NCBI RefSeq assembly: GCF_003226565.1
Contig: NZ_QKOE01000006.1
Coordinates: 124,001-188,000, forward strand
DNA: 64,000 bases
Source: Parazoarcus communis SWub3 = DSM 12120
GTDB lineage: Bacteria; Pseudomonadota; Gammaproteobacteria; Burkholderiales; Rhodocyclaceae
Direction of reading: 5' to 3'
The notes under the pieces are model-generated. The model was given only the letters and a program-made list of their open reading frames with translations. It had not been told where the DNA came from and made no database searches. How positions within the stretch are numbered: position 1 is the stretch's first letter; every line of letters starts with the position of its first letter. Positions 49,436 to 58,662 of the stretch are shown piece after piece. The translations under genes were made by a program, and so were the position numbers.

Positions 49436-51118
49436 TCATGCGCCGCCGTTCTGCTGATGCTCGTCCCTCAGCATGCGTCGCAGAATCTTGCCAACATTGG
49501 TCTTGGGCAGCTCGTCCCTGAACTCGATCAGGTGCGGCACCTTGTATCCGGTCAGGTTCTTCCGGCAGTGCGCGATCAGATCCGCCTCCGTCAGCGCCGG
49601 ATCCTTGCGCACCACAAACACCTTGACCGCCTCACCCGAGTGTTCACTGGGCACACCAATGGCCGCCACCTCCATCACACCCGGGTGACTGGCAACAACA
49701 TCCTCCACCTCGTTGGGATAGACATTGAATCCGGACACCAGGATCATGTCCTTCTTGCGATCGACGATGGTCACGAAACCGTCCTGATCCATGACTGCAA
49801 TGTCCCCGGTACGGAAGAATCCGTCCGGCGTGAACGCACGTGCGGTATCCTCCGGCCGATTCCAGTAACCCCGCGTCACCTGTGGCCCACGCACGCAGAG
49901 TTCCCCACGCTGACCGATGGGCTGTTCGACGTCATCGTCATCACGCAGGCTGACCTCGGTCGACGAAATCGGCAAGCCGATCGAGTGATTGAAGGCAGGC
50001 AGGTTGAGCGGGTTGATGGTGACTGCTGGAGAGGTCTCGGTCAGCCCGTACGCCTCGATCAAGGGCAAGCCGGTCACCTGCTTCCATTTCTCGGCCACTG
50101 CCTGCTGCACCGACATCCCGCCACCCAGCGAGATCCGCAAGGCAGAGAAATCCAGCCGCGCAAAATCCGGATTGTTCAGCAAGGCATTGAACAGCGTATT
50201 GACCCCGGTGATGGCGGTGAATCGATACTTGGCCAACTCCTTGACGAAGCCGGGAATATCGCGCGGATTGGTGATCAGCACATTGGTCGCACCGATCTTC
50301 AGGAAAGTCAGACAGTTCGCGGTCAGCGAGAAGATGTGATACAGCGGCAAGGCCGTGATGATCACCTCTTCCCCTTCATGCAGGAAAGGCTTGATCCAGG
50401 CATGCGCCTGCTGCAGGTTGGCAACGATGTTGCCGTGGCTCAGAATGGCGCCCTTGGCAACCCCGGTAGTCCCTCCGGTGTACTGCAGGAAGGCAATGTC
50501 ATCATGCCCCACAGCCACGCGCCTGAGCGCATGCCGCCCACCACTCGACAGCGCCCCGGAAAAGCGGATGCAGCCGGGCAAGGACCATGGCGGCACCCCT
50601 TTCTTGACCCTGCGGACAACAAAATCCACGATCAGCGATTTCGGGAAGCCCAGCATCTCGCCCACACTGGTGACGACGACGTGTCGCAAGGGCAGACGCT
50701 CGCGCACCTGCTGCAGCGTGTTCGCAAAGTTTTCCAGGATGACGATGACGTCAGCGCCGGCGTCGCGCAACTGATGCTCCAGTTCGCGCGCAGTGTAGAG
50801 CGGATTGACGTTGACGACGGTGTATCCGGCCCGCAAGGCCCCGAACATTGCAACCGGGTACTGCAACAGATTGGGCATCATCAGCGCCACCCGTGCACCC
50901 GGCTCAAGGCCCAGCTCGCCTTGCAGGAAGCCCGCAAACTGCGCCGACAGACGATCAAGCTCGGCGTAACTGATGCCTTTGCCCATACAGACAAAGGCCG
51001 TACGTGCCGCGAATTTCGAGACACTCTGCTCGAAAAGGTCGCCAAGCGAACCGAACTGATTCAGGTCGACCTCTGCCGGCACCCCCTCGGGGTACTGCTT
51101 GAGCCAGATCTTATCCAT
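49436..51118 (-). CDS. fadD: long-chain fatty acid-CoA ligase
   Basis: A 560-residue AMP-forming acyl-CoA synthetase. The AMP loop is [18 protein letters not shown] (near residues 210-227); [16 protein letters not shown], the [15 protein letters not shown] segment and [16 protein letters not shown], and the C-terminal [12 protein letters not shown] with the adenylating Lys, follow. Length matches E. coli FadD (561). The start [17 protein letters not shown] at 51118 is preceded by AGGAGGAGG. It feeds beta-oxidation; the fadD-CBS pair here has no other fatty-acid genes beside it. Confidence 0.95.
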   Translation of the reverse strand: MDKIWLKQYPEGVPAEVDLNQFGSLGDLFEQSVSKFAARTAFVCMGKGISYAELDRLSAQFAGFLQGELGLEPGARVALMMPNLLQYPVAMFGALRAGYTVVNVNPLYTARELEHQLRDAGADVIVILENFANTLQQVRERLPLRHVVVTSVGEMLGFPKSLIVDFVVRRVKKGVPPWSLPGCIRFSGALSSGGRHALRRVAVGHDDIAFLQYTGGTTGVAKGAILSHGNIVANLQQAHAWIKPFLHEGEEVIITALPLYHIFSLTANCLTFLKIGATNVLITNPRDIPGFVKELAKYRFTAITGVNTLFNALLNNPDFARLDFSALRISLGGGMSVQQAVAEKWKQVTGLPLIEAYGLTETSPAVTINPLNLPAFNHSIGLPISSTEVSLRDDDDVEQPIGQRGELCVRGPQVTRGYWNRPEDTARAFTPDGFFRTGDIAVMDQDGFVTIVDRKKDMILVSGFNVYPNEVEDVVASHPGVMEVAAIGVPSEHSGEAVKVFVVRKDPALTEADLIAHCRKNLTGYKVPHLIEFRDELPKTNVGKILRRMLRDEHQQNGGA

Positions 51119-51285
51119 TTTGCCTCCTCCTGCTGTTGGAAAAAAGATCGACACAGAAACGTCTGCATCGACCCGCCCTCCCCAGGCGCAGGCATGGCCA
51201 CAGGCCATCCTGTTTCCAACCCTTGGCGCATTCGTCTGTGGCGAATGTCGCCCCGGGGGCAACATCACCCCCGGCAGTCCTCAGC

Positions 51286-51305
51286 GAAGCCCGCTACCGG
51301 GCTTC
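51286..51305 (-). terminator. stem-loop after the CBS-domain gene
   Basis: GAAGCCCG (51286-51293) pairs with CGGGCTTC (51298-51305) across a 4-base loop, just downstream of the CBS gene on the minus strand. There is no U-tract, so termination strength is doubtful. Confidence 0.45.
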
Positions 51306-51316
51306 AGTAACCGGTG

Positions 51317-51766
51317 TCAGCGCCCCGCCTCCTCGGCGGGCCAGTTGCGGATGTAGTTCTTCAGCATCCGGTTTTCGAAGCTCTGCTCTTCGAGCACTGC
51401 CTTGGCAACGTCGTGGAAGCTGACCACCCCCAGCAGGGTCGTACCGTCCATGACCGGAAGGTAGCGCTGGTGATGATCAACCATGAGCCGGCGCAACTCG
51501 TCCATTTCCATATTGGGCGCGGCCACCATCGGCCCCGCCAGCATCGCCTGCTCGACGGTCAAGGCCGCCCAGTCAGCGCCGCCGCGGTGTACGGCCTGCA
51601 GCACTTCGCGGAAGGTCAGCATGCCGGCCATCTGCCCCTTGTCAAATACGACCAGCGACCCGACGTCCTGTTCAGTCATGATCGTGACCGCTTCGGACAG
51701 GCTGCGATTGGGCGCAATGGTATAAAGCACCTTGCCCTTGATGGCCAGAATCTCGCTTACCAGCAT
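51317..51766 (-). CDS. CBS domain pair protein
   Basis: A 149-residue protein made almost entirely of two CBS domains: residues about 8-60 (LSEAVTIMTEQDVGSLVVF...GMLTFREVLQAV) and 73-130 (VEQAMLAGPMVAAPNMEMDELRRLM...YLPVM...LLGVVSFHDVAKAV). Such stand-alone proteins often bind adenine nucleotides as sensors. No partner is indicated by the neighbours fdxA and fadD. Function unknown beyond the domain. Confidence 0.88.
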   Translation of the reverse strand: MLVSEILAIKGKVLYTIAPNRSLSEAVTIMTEQDVGSLVVFDKGQMAGMLTFREVLQAVHRGGADWAALTVEQAMLAGPMVAAPNMEMDELRRLMVDHHQRYLPVMDGTTLLGVVSFHDVAKAVLEEQSFENRMLKNYIRNWPAEEAGR

Positions 51767-51872
51767 GTCTGCTCCCGGTGAAGATTATCTTGGTGTATGT
51801 GCTGCCAGCATCTTAGTGCAAGTTATGCGCCACCGGAACCCGGGAAGCCCCGTACTCGACGGCAATGGAAAC

Positions 51873-52196
51873 TCAACGTTGCAACTGATCAAGCTTGCCC
51901 TTGACCTTGGCCCACTCGTCGGCATCGGGCAGGGGGGCCTTGCGCTCGACAATGGGCTTCCACTGCCGCGCAAGCTCTGCGTTCAGGGCGATGTATGCCT
52001 CCTGCCCCGCCGGCACATCATCCTCGGCATAGATTGCCTCGACCGGACACTCGGCAACGCACAAAGTACAGTCAATGCACTCATCTGGATCGATGACGAG
52101 AAAGTTCGGCCCTTCGCGAAAACAGTCCACCGGGCATACATCGACACAATCCGTGTATTTGCAGCGCACGCACGCTTCGGTTACAACATAGGTCAT
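51873..52196 (-). CDS. fdxA: ferredoxin FdxA (7Fe type)
   Basis: A 107-residue ferredoxin with a 3Fe-4S and a 4Fe-4S cluster. The N-terminal Cys pattern [18 protein letters not shown] and the second set [16 protein letters not shown] give the 7Fe layout; the long C-terminal tail ([20 protein letters not shown]) is typical of the Azotobacter FdxA class. The open frame runs upstream to 52946, but that part is antisense to trxA and not coding. Divergent from trxA across a 276-base gap. Confidence 0.95.
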   Translation of the reverse strand: MTYVVTEACVRCKYTDCVDVCPVDCFREGPNFLVIDPDECIDCTLCVAECPVEAIYAEDDVPAGQEAYIALNAELARQWKPIVERKAPLPDADEWAKVKGKLDQLQR

Positions 52197-52333
52197 TGCT
52201 AGATCACTCTCGACGGGTCGGCCAGATCTCCCGGCAAAAGGCCGGAAGATCCACACAGCCGACAATATAGTCCAGGGATTCACATTTTCGCCACGCCTGC
52301 GCCACATTCTGCCGGGCGGACTTGCTGAATTGC

Positions 52334-52362
52334 TTGACGTGACCCGCGTCATCGCATAACTT
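52334..52362 (+). promoter_or_regulatory. candidate promoter of trxA-rho
   Basis: TTGACG (52334-52339), a 17-base spacer and TAACTT (52357-52362) make a good sigma-70 promoter about 105 bases before trxA. An inverted repeat TGACG-N7-CGTCA (52335-52351) begins within the -35 and runs into the spacer, and could be an operator. Confidence 0.55.
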
Positions 52363-52472
52363 TCTGAAAACTTTCTTCCGGGCGCGACTCCAGCACCCGG
52401 CCGAACGGGTTCCCAGCAACCCTTCATCTCCCCAAGCAATACGCAAAACCTCTCCCCCTGATGCGAGGAATC

Positions 52473-52799
52473 ATGAGCGAGCATATCCATTACGTGACTG
52501 ATGGCAACTTCGAATCCGAGGTGCTGCAGTCCCAGACGCCGGTACTCGTCGACTATTGGGCCGAGTGGTGCGGTCCCTGCAAGATGATCGCCCCCATCCT
52601 GGACGAAGTCGCCAAGGACTACGCCGGGAAACTCAAGGTCGCCAAGCTGAACATCGACGAAAACCAGGAAACCCCCGCCAAGTACGGCATCCGTGGCATC
52701 CCCACGCTGATGCTGTTCAAAGGCGGCAACATCGAGGCGACCAAAGTTGGCGCCCTGTCCAAATCTCAACTGACCGCCTTCATTGACAGCAACATCTAA
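52473..52799 (+). CDS. trxA: thioredoxin 1
   Basis: A 108-residue thioredoxin with the redox site WCGPC at residues 32-36 and the cis-Pro in RGIPTLMLF. It reduces disulfides in the cytoplasm. GAGG lies 4-7 bases before ATG 52473; an ATG at 52461 is less suitable. The 3' end overlaps the proposed rho start by 17 bases, and trxA-rho adjacency is widespread in proteobacteria. Confidence 0.97.
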   Translation: MSEHIHYVTDGNFESEVLQSQTPVLVDYWAEWCGPCKMIAPILDEVAKDYAGKLKVAKLNIDENQETPAKYGIRGIPTLMLFKGGNIEATKVGALSKSQLTAFIDSNI

Positions 52800-54228
52800 G
52801 CCGGAATCCGCTCCGGCCCGTTCTCGCGGTGCCTCACGCGCCCGCCGCCGGGGTCCCCGGCACCGCGACGGTAATCCCCCCACTGCCACTCCGTCCGACG
52901 ACGATCTGTTTGATGCAGAATCGTCCGGCGAGACGGGTTCGTCCACCGAATCGACCGTTCCGGCGCTTCATCTCTCCGAGCTCAAGGCACTGCATGTCAG
53001 TGAACTGCTCGAGATGGCGGTCGCAAATGAAATCGAAGGTGCAAACCGGCTTCGCAAGCAGGAACTCGTCTTCGCGCTATTGAAGAACCGGGCCCGCAAG
53101 GGCGAACCGATCTGCGGTGACGGCGCGCTTGAAGTGCTGCCCGACGGCTTCGGCTTTCTGCGCTCGCCCGATACCTCGTATCTGGCTGGCACCGACGACA
53201 TCTACGTGTCGCCGTCGCAGATCCGTCGCTTCAACCTGCACACAGGCGACACCATCGAGGGCGAGATCCGCACCCCGAAGGACGGCGAGCGCTATTTTGC
53301 ACTGACCAAGCTCGACAAGATCAACGGCCGCCCTCCCGAGGAGTGCAAGCACAAGATCCTGTTCGAGAACCTCACGCCGCTGCACCCCAACGAGTGCCTG
53401 AAGCTCGAGCGCGACATGCGCGGCGAAGAGAACACCACCAGCCGCATCATCGACATGATTGCGCCGATCGGCAAGGGGCAACGCGGCCTCATCGTTGCCC
53501 CGCCCAAGAGCGGCAAAACGGTGATGCTGCAGCATATCGCCCATGCGATCACCGCCAATCATCCTGATGTCGACCTCATCGTGCTGCTGATCGACGAGCG
53601 CCCGGAAGAAGTCACCGAGATGCAGCGCTCGGTCAAGGGAGAGGTTGTCGCCTCGACCTTCGACGAGCCCGCATCGCGTCATGTGCAGGTTGCCGAGATG
53701 GTGATCGAGAAGGCCAAGCGCCTGACCGAGCACAAGAAGGATGTCGTCATCCTGCTCGATTCCCTGACCCGCCTGGCACGTGCCTACAACACGGTGGTAC
53801 CCGCCTCCGGCAAGGTACTGACCGGCGGTGTCGACGCCAATGCCCTGCAAAAGCCCAAGCGCTTCTTTGGCGCTGCGCGCAACATCGAGGAAGGTGGCTC
53901 GCTGACCATCCTGGCCACGACGCTGATCGACACCGGCAGCCGCATGGACGACGTGATCTACGAGGAGTTCAAGGGCACCGGCAACATGGAGCTCCACCTC
54001 GATCGCCGCATGGCAGAGAAACGTGTCTATCCAGCAATCAATGTCAATCGCTCGGGCACTCGACGCGAAGAGTTGCTGATGAAGCCGGACATCCTGCAAA
54101 AAGTATGGATCCTGCGCAAACTGCTCTACGGCATGGATGACATTGATGCGATGGAATTCCTGCTGGACAAGGTCAAGGCGACCAAAGGCAATGCAGAGTT
54201 CTTCGACGCCATGCGCTCCGGTCGCTGA
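52783..54228 (+). CDS. rho: transcription termination factor Rho
   Basis: About 481 residues including an unusual N-terminal extension. The normal Rho start [17 protein letters not shown] is preceded here by Leu (CTT), not Met. The only upstream start in frame is TTG at 52783, within trxA. The extension has an Arg-rich stretch ([18 protein letters not shown], residues 13-30) followed by an acidic Ser/Thr-rich part. The RNA-binding domain has [16 protein letters not shown]; the ATPase has [25 protein letters not shown] and the Q/R-loop regions. A strong terminator follows. Enzyme identity is certain; the exact start is not. Confidence 0.95.
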   Translation: MTATSKPESAPARSRGASRARRRGPRHRDGNPPTATPSDDDLFDAESSGETGSSTESTVPALHLSELKALHVSELLEMAVANEIEGANRLRKQELVFALLKNRARKGEPICGDGALEVLPDGFGFLRSPDTSYLAGTDDIYVSPSQIRRFNLHTGDTIEGEIRTPKDGERYFALTKLDKINGRPPEECKHKILFENLTPLHPNECLKLERDMRGEENTTSRIIDMIAPIGKGQRGLIVAPPKSGKTVMLQHIAHAITANHPDVDLIVLLIDERPEEVTEMQRSVKGEVVASTFDEPASRHVQVAEMVIEKAKRLTEHKKDVVILLDSLTRLARAYNTVVPASGKVLTGGVDANALQKPKRFFGAARNIEEGGSLTILATTLIDTGSRMDDVIYEEFKGTGNMELHLDRRMAEKRVYPAINVNRSGTRREELLMKPDILQKVWILRKLLYGMDDIDAMEFLLDKVKATKGNAEFFDAMRSGR

Positions 54229-54248
54229 ACAGCCTCCGACGCACAGTC

Positions 54249-54279
54249 AAACGGCCACCCTCGGGTGGCCGTTTTGTTT
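54249..54279 (+). terminator. intrinsic terminator after rho
   Basis: AAACGGCCAC (54249-54258) pairs with GTGGCCGTTT (54265-54274) across a short loop, followed by a TTTTGTTT run. It lies 20 bases after the rho stop, between the convergent rho and hbd genes, and may serve both. Confidence 0.88.
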
Positions 54280-54292
54280 GCTACCGTAAGAC

Positions 54293-55147
54293 TTACTTGC
54301 TGTAGTCAAAGAAGCCCTTGCCAGTCTTGCGCCCCAGATAGCCCGCCTCGACCATCTCCACCAACAAGGGCGCAGGACGGTATTTGGGGTCCTTGAAGCC
54401 CTCGAACAGCACCTGCATGACCGCCAGCTCAACATCTAGCCCGATCAGGTCACACAGCGCCAGCGGGCCGATCGGGTGATTGCAGCCCAGCTTCATCGCC
54501 TCATCGATTTCGGCCGCCGTTGCCAGCCCTTCGCCCAGCGCGAAGATAGCTTCGTTGATCATCGGACACAGCATGCGATTGACGACAAAACCCGGACTGT
54601 TGCGCACCTGAACCGGCGTCTTGCCAACGGCCTTGGCAACGGCTTCGACCCTTGCATAGGTCTCATCGGTGGTTTGCAGGCCTCGAATCAACTCGACCAG
54701 CGCCATCATCGGTACCGGGTTGAAGAAGTGCATGCCGATGACCCGATCAGCACGCCGGGTCGACGCCGCAAGCTTGGTGATCGAGATCGACGAAGTGTTG
54801 CTGGCGATGATGGCATCTGCCTTGGCCGCAGCATCAAGCTGAGCAAAGATCTTGAGCTTGAGCTCGAGATTCTCGGTTGCCGCCTCAATGATCAGATCGC
54901 AATCCGCCAAGGCCACCATCTCGGTCGATACCGAGATCCGCTGCATGGCCTCATCCTTTTGCGCAGCCGTCATCTTTTCCTTCTTGATCAGACGGTCCAG
55001 ACTCGCGCCGATCGTCGCCACACCACGCTGCAAGGCAGCATCGGCGATATCGGTCATCACTACCGGATAGCCTGCTACCGCAAAGGCCTGCACGATGCCG
55101 TTGCCCATGGTCCCTGCGCCAACGACGCCAATCTTGCTGATAGTCAT
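54293..55147 (-). CDS. hbd: 3-hydroxybutyryl-CoA dehydrogenase
   Basis: A 284-residue NAD-dependent 3-hydroxyacyl-CoA dehydrogenase. The N-terminal Rossmann motif is [19 protein letters not shown]; the catalytic His and Glu lie in [17 protein letters not shown], and [17 protein letters not shown] and [18 protein letters not shown] are signature segments. The size fits the short single-domain Hbd/PaaH type. It may serve butyrate, PHB or aromatic-acid breakdown. A palindromic operator candidate lies upstream (55189-55206). Confidence 0.93.
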   Translation of the reverse strand: MTISKIGVVGAGTMGNGIVQAFAVAGYPVVMTDIADAALQRGVATIGASLDRLIKKEKMTAAQKDEAMQRISVSTEMVALADCDLIIEAATENLELKLKIFAQLDAAAKADAIIASNTSSISITKLAASTRRADRVIGMHFFNPVPMMALVELIRGLQTTDETYARVEAVAKAVGKTPVQVRNSPGFVVNRMLCPMINEAIFALGEGLATAAEIDEAMKLGCNHPIGPLALCDLIGLDVELAVMQVLFEGFKDPKYRPAPLLVEMVEAGYLGRKTGKGFFDYSK

Positions 55148-55188
55148 GCCTGCATGTCTCCTTGTTAACGAACGCGATCCATCTGGAT

Positions 55189-55206
55189 CCATACTGTAGC
55201 GTATGG
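55189..55206. promoter_or_regulatory. palindrome upstream of hbd, possible operator
   Basis: CCATAC-TGTAGC-GTATGG, a perfect 6-base inverted repeat with a 6-base centre, lies 42 bases upstream of the hbd ATG. On the minus strand TTTACA (55217-55212) is a possible -35, placing the palindrome over the promoter. The rest of the 55148-55393 gap shows no gene. Confidence 0.45.
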
Positions 55207-55393
55207 AAGAAATGTAAACGATTCCGGAGATCTTTTCCAGCCCAGGACAGGATCAGAGACACGACGCCCAAACAAGACAGACCACCCTTAGTTGCGCGTC
55301 ACAAGCTCACGCGACATAGGCAACCCCCGCACCCCGCACGGCACCCGAAACCCCAACCCCGAGCACCGCCAACGATGATAAAAACCAGAACGA

Positions 55394-55433
55394 CAAAAAG
55401 CACAAAGGGAATCCGGAGATTCCCTTTGTGCTT
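55394..55433 (-). terminator. intrinsic terminator of the tRNA cluster
   Basis: A perfect 16-base inverted repeat (55398-55413 and 55418-55433) with a 4-base loop. The stem ends and adjacent bases supply a TTTTT tract on the minus strand. It lies 7 bases after the CCA end of tRNA-Asp. Confidence 0.92.
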
Positions 55434-55439
55434 GATAGG

Positions 55440-55516
55440 TGGCGGAGTGGACGGGGCTCGAACCCGCGACCCCCGGCGTGACAGGCCGGTATTCTAACCA
55501 ACTGAACTACCACTCC
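55440..55516 (-). tRNA. tRNA-Asp(GTC), copy 1
   Basis: 77 bases with encoded CCA. The acceptor stem is GGAGTGG/CCACTCC, the anticodon loop CCTGTCACG gives GTC, and the T-loop is GGTTCGAGCC. It is last in the Ala-Glu-Asp order of the first module. Confidence 0.95.
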
Positions 55517-55585
55517 GCGCTGAACGGTTGCGACATTTTCGCTTGTCGCGGCAGACCGGCTTGCGCTGCGCCGATCTCGCCTTGT

Positions 55586-55661
55586 TGGCGTCCCCACGGG
55601 GATTCGAACCCCGGTTATCGCCGTGAAAGGGCGGTGTCCTAGGCCTCTAGACGATGGGGAC
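55586..55661 (-). tRNA. tRNA-Glu(TTC), copy 1
   Basis: 76 bases with encoded CCA. The acceptor is GTCCCCA/TGGGGAC, the anticodon loop CCTTTCACG gives TTC, and the T-loop is GGTTCGAATCC. Middle member of the first module. Confidence 0.95.
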
Positions 55662-55671
55662 CTGAACCTTT

Positions 55672-55747
<76 letters not shown>

Positions 55748-55761
55748 ACAACAAGCCGGCG

Positions 55762-55791
55762 ATTATAGCCTCTGTTTCAAGCTCACCGCAA
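55762..55791 (-). promoter_or_regulatory. promoter of tRNA module 1
   Basis: On the minus strand TTGCGG (55791-55786), an 18-base spacer and TATAAT (55767-55762) lie just before tRNA-Ala copy 1. Module 1 can thus be transcribed independently of module 2. A GGTTTCGAA/TTCGAAACC stem (55793-55817) lies just upstream. Confidence 0.6.
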
Positions 55792-55844
55792 TGGTTTCGA
55801 ACATTTTTTTCGAAACCTGCAGAGCCGAAGCCCTACGGTGTAAT

Positions 55845-55921
55845 TGGCGGAGTGGACGGGGCTCGAACCCGCGACCCCCGGCGTGACAGGCCGGTATTCT
55901 AACCAACTGAACTACCACTCC
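55845..55921 (-). tRNA. tRNA-Asp(GTC), copy 2
   Basis: Identical in the mature sequence to copy 1 by direct reading; 77 bases with CCA. Last member of the second module. Confidence 0.95.
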
Positions 55922-55983
55922 GCGCAAACCTGCCCGACATCTCTGCCGGTTTGCATGCCTGCATCCGCAGCCACGCTGAAATC

Positions 55984-56059
55984 TGGCGTCCCCACGGGGA
56001 TTCGAACCCCGGTTATCGCCGTGAAAGGGCGGTGTCCTAGGCCTCTAGACGATGGGGAC
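55984..56059 (-). tRNA. tRNA-Glu(TTC), copy 2
   Basis: 76 bases with CCA, identical to copy 1 by direct reading. The spacers on each side differ from those of module 1. Confidence 0.95.
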
Positions 56060-56085
56060 CTGGTACTACAAACAGCAACTTTCGG

Positions 56086-56161
<76 letters not shown>

Positions 56162-56176
56162 GTCGAAAGAGCGCGC

Positions 56177-56205
56177 ATTATAGGGGGCGGTTTATCGCTT
56201 GTAAA
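56177..56205 (-). promoter_or_regulatory. strong promoter of the tRNA cluster with GC-rich discriminator
   Basis: On the minus strand TTTACA (56205-56200), 17 bases, TATAAT (56182-56177), then GCGCGC. The near-consensus hexamers and GC-rich discriminator are the standard mark of stringently controlled stable-RNA promoters (ppGpp/DksA). Confidence 0.8.
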
Positions 56206-56265
56206 GCCTCTGCAATCAAAATTTGAACTTTCCCCAACCACACATCCTGATCGCATACCACTGAC

Positions 56266-57672
56266 TTACAGAACCTTGCCCGGATTCATCAAGCCTGCCG
56301 GATCGAGCGCTTGCTTTATTGACCGCATCAAGTCCAGTTCCACCTCACTCTTGTAGCGGCGTATCTCCTCACGCTTGAGCTGCCCGAGACCGTGCTCCGC
56401 GGAGATCGAACCTCCCAGGGCATGCACCAGATCATGCACGACGGCATTGACCTCTGCGGTTCGCGCAATGAAGGCCTCATTTGCCGACGACTCTGGTTTG
56501 GAGAGGTTGTAATGCAGATTACCGTCGCCGATATGCCCGAACGCAACAATACGGACCTCCGGCCACGCCCGGCGCAAACGCTCTCCAGCGCACGCCAGGA
56601 ACTCGGCGATCCGACTGACCGGCACAGCAACATCGTGCTTGATGCTGATCCCCTCCAGGCGCTGCGCCTCGGAGATATTCTCCCTCAACGCCCAAAGCGC
56701 CTCAGCCTGCGCCAGACTTGTGGCGATCGCTGCATCAAGGACCTCTCCCTGCTCCATCGCAACTTCCAGCGTCTGCTCCAGCAAGGCCTCCAGCGGGGCC
56801 TGCTCGTGCGTATCCGAGAGCTCGACCAGCACATACCAAGGCTGCGGACCAGACATCGGATCGCGCGCCCCCTCGATGTGCTCCAGCACCAACTCGAGCG
56901 CCGGCCGACCAACCAGTTCGAAAGCACTGACCCGGTCGCCACAGCCCCCCCTCAGCCGGGACAGCACGGCGACGGCCGCTGCGGGGTCGGGTACCGCCAG
57001 CCACGCCGTCGCACGACGACGCAAGGGCGGAAAGAGCTTGAGCACCGCTGCAGTAATGATACCCAGCGTACCCTCGGCACCGACGAACAGGTGCTTGAGG
57101 TCATAACCGGTGTTGTCCTTGCGCAGACCACGCAGCCCGTCCCAGATACGTCCATCGGGCAGTACAACCTCAAGCCCCAGCACCAGGTCACGCATATTGC
57201 CGTAACGTAGCACCTGCACCCCACCCGCATTGGTCGACAGGTTGCCACCGATCTGACAGCTGCCCTCGGAGGCCAGCGCCAGCGGAAAGAACCTGTCCGC
57301 GGCCTGCGCCATCATCTGCACCTCGGCCAGCGTGACGCCCGCCTCGACGCACAGTGTGTTGTTGTCAGCATCCAGCGCACGAACCTGCCGCATCCGCCCC
57401 AGACAGAGCACGACAGAGCGCCCCGTTTCCAAGGGCGTCGCCCCCCCGCACAAGCCGGTGTTCCCACCCTGGGGCACCACGGCCACCCCTGCCTGAACGC
57501 AGATCCGCACCACCGCAGCAACGGCCTCTACGGTAGCCGGGCGCACCACTGCCAATGCATGCCCATGGTAGCGCCCACGCCAGTCAGTCAGGTACGGCGC
57601 CATTTCCTGCTCGCCACACAGTACGTGATCCGAGCCAACGATCTCCACCAAGGCCGCTTGCAGAGCCTCCAT
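56266..57672 (-). CDS. FAD-linked oxidase (D-lactate/2-hydroxyacid dehydrogenase type)
   Basis: A 468-residue flavoprotein of the GlcD/D-lactate dehydrogenase (FAD_binding_4) family. The FAD loop is VVPQGGNTGLCGGATP (near residues 70-85); SEGSCQIGGNLSTNAGG and HLFVGAEGTLGIITA follow. The C-terminal domain has FGHIGDGNLHYNLSKP and ISAEHGLGQLKRE with metal/substrate His. The start MEALQAALVEIVG at 57672 has GGGAGG five bases upstream. The exact substrate (D-lactate, D-2-hydroxyglutarate or similar) is not resolved; a stand-alone gene 13 bases after the patatin gene. Confidence 0.9.
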   Translation of the reverse strand: MEALQAALVEIVGSDHVLCGEQEMAPYLTDWRGRYHGHALAVVRPATVEAVAAVVRICVQAGVAVVPQGGNTGLCGGATPLETGRSVVLCLGRMRQVRALDADNNTLCVEAGVTLAEVQMMAQAADRFFPLALASEGSCQIGGNLSTNAGGVQVLRYGNMRDLVLGLEVVLPDGRIWDGLRGLRKDNTGYDLKHLFVGAEGTLGIITAAVLKLFPPLRRRATAWLAVPDPAAAVAVLSRLRGGCGDRVSAFELVGRPALELVLEHIEGARDPMSGPQPWYVLVELSDTHEQAPLEALLEQTLEVAMEQGEVLDAAIATSLAQAEALWALRENISEAQRLEGISIKHDVAVPVSRIAEFLACAGERLRRAWPEVRIVAFGHIGDGNLHYNLSKPESSANEAFIARTAEVNAVVHDLVHALGGSISAEHGLGQLKREEIRRYKSEVELDLMRSIKQALDPAGLMNPGKVL

Positions 57673-57685
57673 CGACGCCTCCCGA

Positions 57686-58648
57686 TCAGGCGTCCGTCTC
57701 ATCGGCCCGCCCCAGTACATATCTGAGCAGTGGGCGTATGCGCCCGACTGCCGCCTCACCCTCGGCGATCGCCTCGGCAGCACGATGGTAGTCCATCAGC
57801 CCCAACTGCCCGACCCTTGGGGAAATCAGCACATCGGCTGGCTCACCCGCGAGCCGGCTCCGTGCAATGCGCACCTGCATGATGTTGATGCTCGAACTGA
57901 GCACGCTGACCAGTGAAGGCAAGGCATCAGCAGGCGCTGCCGGCTCTGCACTCCCGCCCAAGCCGAAGCGGGCAAGCAATCGATCGCCCCACCCCGCCTC
58001 GGTTTCCTCTGGAGGCAAGGGCGGCTCCGAACCACGACGTCTCCAGGCCTTGCCAACCATGTCTGAGCCAAGGTCCACCGCGATCACGATGTCTGCCCCC
58101 ATCGCCCGACACAAGGACACAGGCACTGGATTCACCAGCCCGCCATCGACAAGCAAACGACCTTCGCGCATGACTGGCGTCATCAGCCCTGGCAGCGCAA
58201 TCGACGCCCGCACCGCCTCTGCGACGCTACCCTGGTGGAGCCAGATCTCACGACCCGACTGCAACTCGGTAGCGACGCAGGCAAAACGAATGGGCAAACT
58301 GGCGAAATCGCGGTCAGTGAACTTACGTTCGAAAAACTGGATCAGCCGCTCACCCTTGATCAAGCCACTGCGCAGACTGACATCGAGCAAAGCGACCACA
58401 TCGGGCCATTTCAGCGACTCTGCCCAATCCACCAGCTTGGCCAGGTCACCGGTCGCAGCCGCGGCGCCAACGAAGGCACCAATCGAGCAACCGCAAATGA
58501 TCTGCGGCTCAACCCCCTCGGCGGCCAGCGCCCGCAATACGCCAAGATGCGCCCAACCGCGTGCGGCACCGCTACCCAGCGCCAGCCCGATGACCGGACT
58601 GCCGGACACCTGGGGCGGAGCGACTGCAAGATCCATCGGCGGCCCCAT
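57686..58648 (-). CDS. rssA: patatin-like phospholipase (RssA family)
   Basis: A 320-residue patatin-domain hydrolase. The oxyanion loop is GLALGSGAARGWAHLGVL (residues 20-37), the nucleophile Ser is in IICGCSIGAFVGA (GxSxG), and the dyad Asp is in RLLVDGGLVNPVPV. It should hydrolyse phospholipid or acyl esters; RssA family members are mostly uncharacterised. It lies 14 bases downstream of rimO and just before the FAD oxidase, probably one transcript. Confidence 0.9.
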   Translation of the reverse strand: MGPPMDLAVAPPQVSGSPVIGLALGSGAARGWAHLGVLRALAAEGVEPQIICGCSIGAFVGAAAATGDLAKLVDWAESLKWPDVVALLDVSLRSGLIKGERLIQFFERKFTDRDFASLPIRFACVATELQSGREIWLHQGSVAEAVRASIALPGLMTPVMREGRLLVDGGLVNPVPVSLCRAMGADIVIAVDLGSDMVGKAWRRRGSEPPLPPEETEAGWGDRLLARFGLGGSAEPAAPADALPSLVSVLSSSINIMQVRIARSRLAGEPADVLISPRVGQLGLMDYHRAAEAIAEGEAAVGRIRPLLRYVLGRADETDA

Positions 58649-58662
58649 TACCCGACCCTGGG

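Noticed and set aside
48272-51310. Open frame of 1012 codons on the plus strand
   Set aside because: It runs antisense to ilvB, the leader region and fadD; its composition (His/Arg/Gln-rich, no domain) is that of a GC-rich shadow frame.
52197-52946. Upstream extension of the fdxA frame
   Set aside because: Antisense to trxA and the start of rho; the ferredoxin starts cleanly at [12 protein letters not shown].
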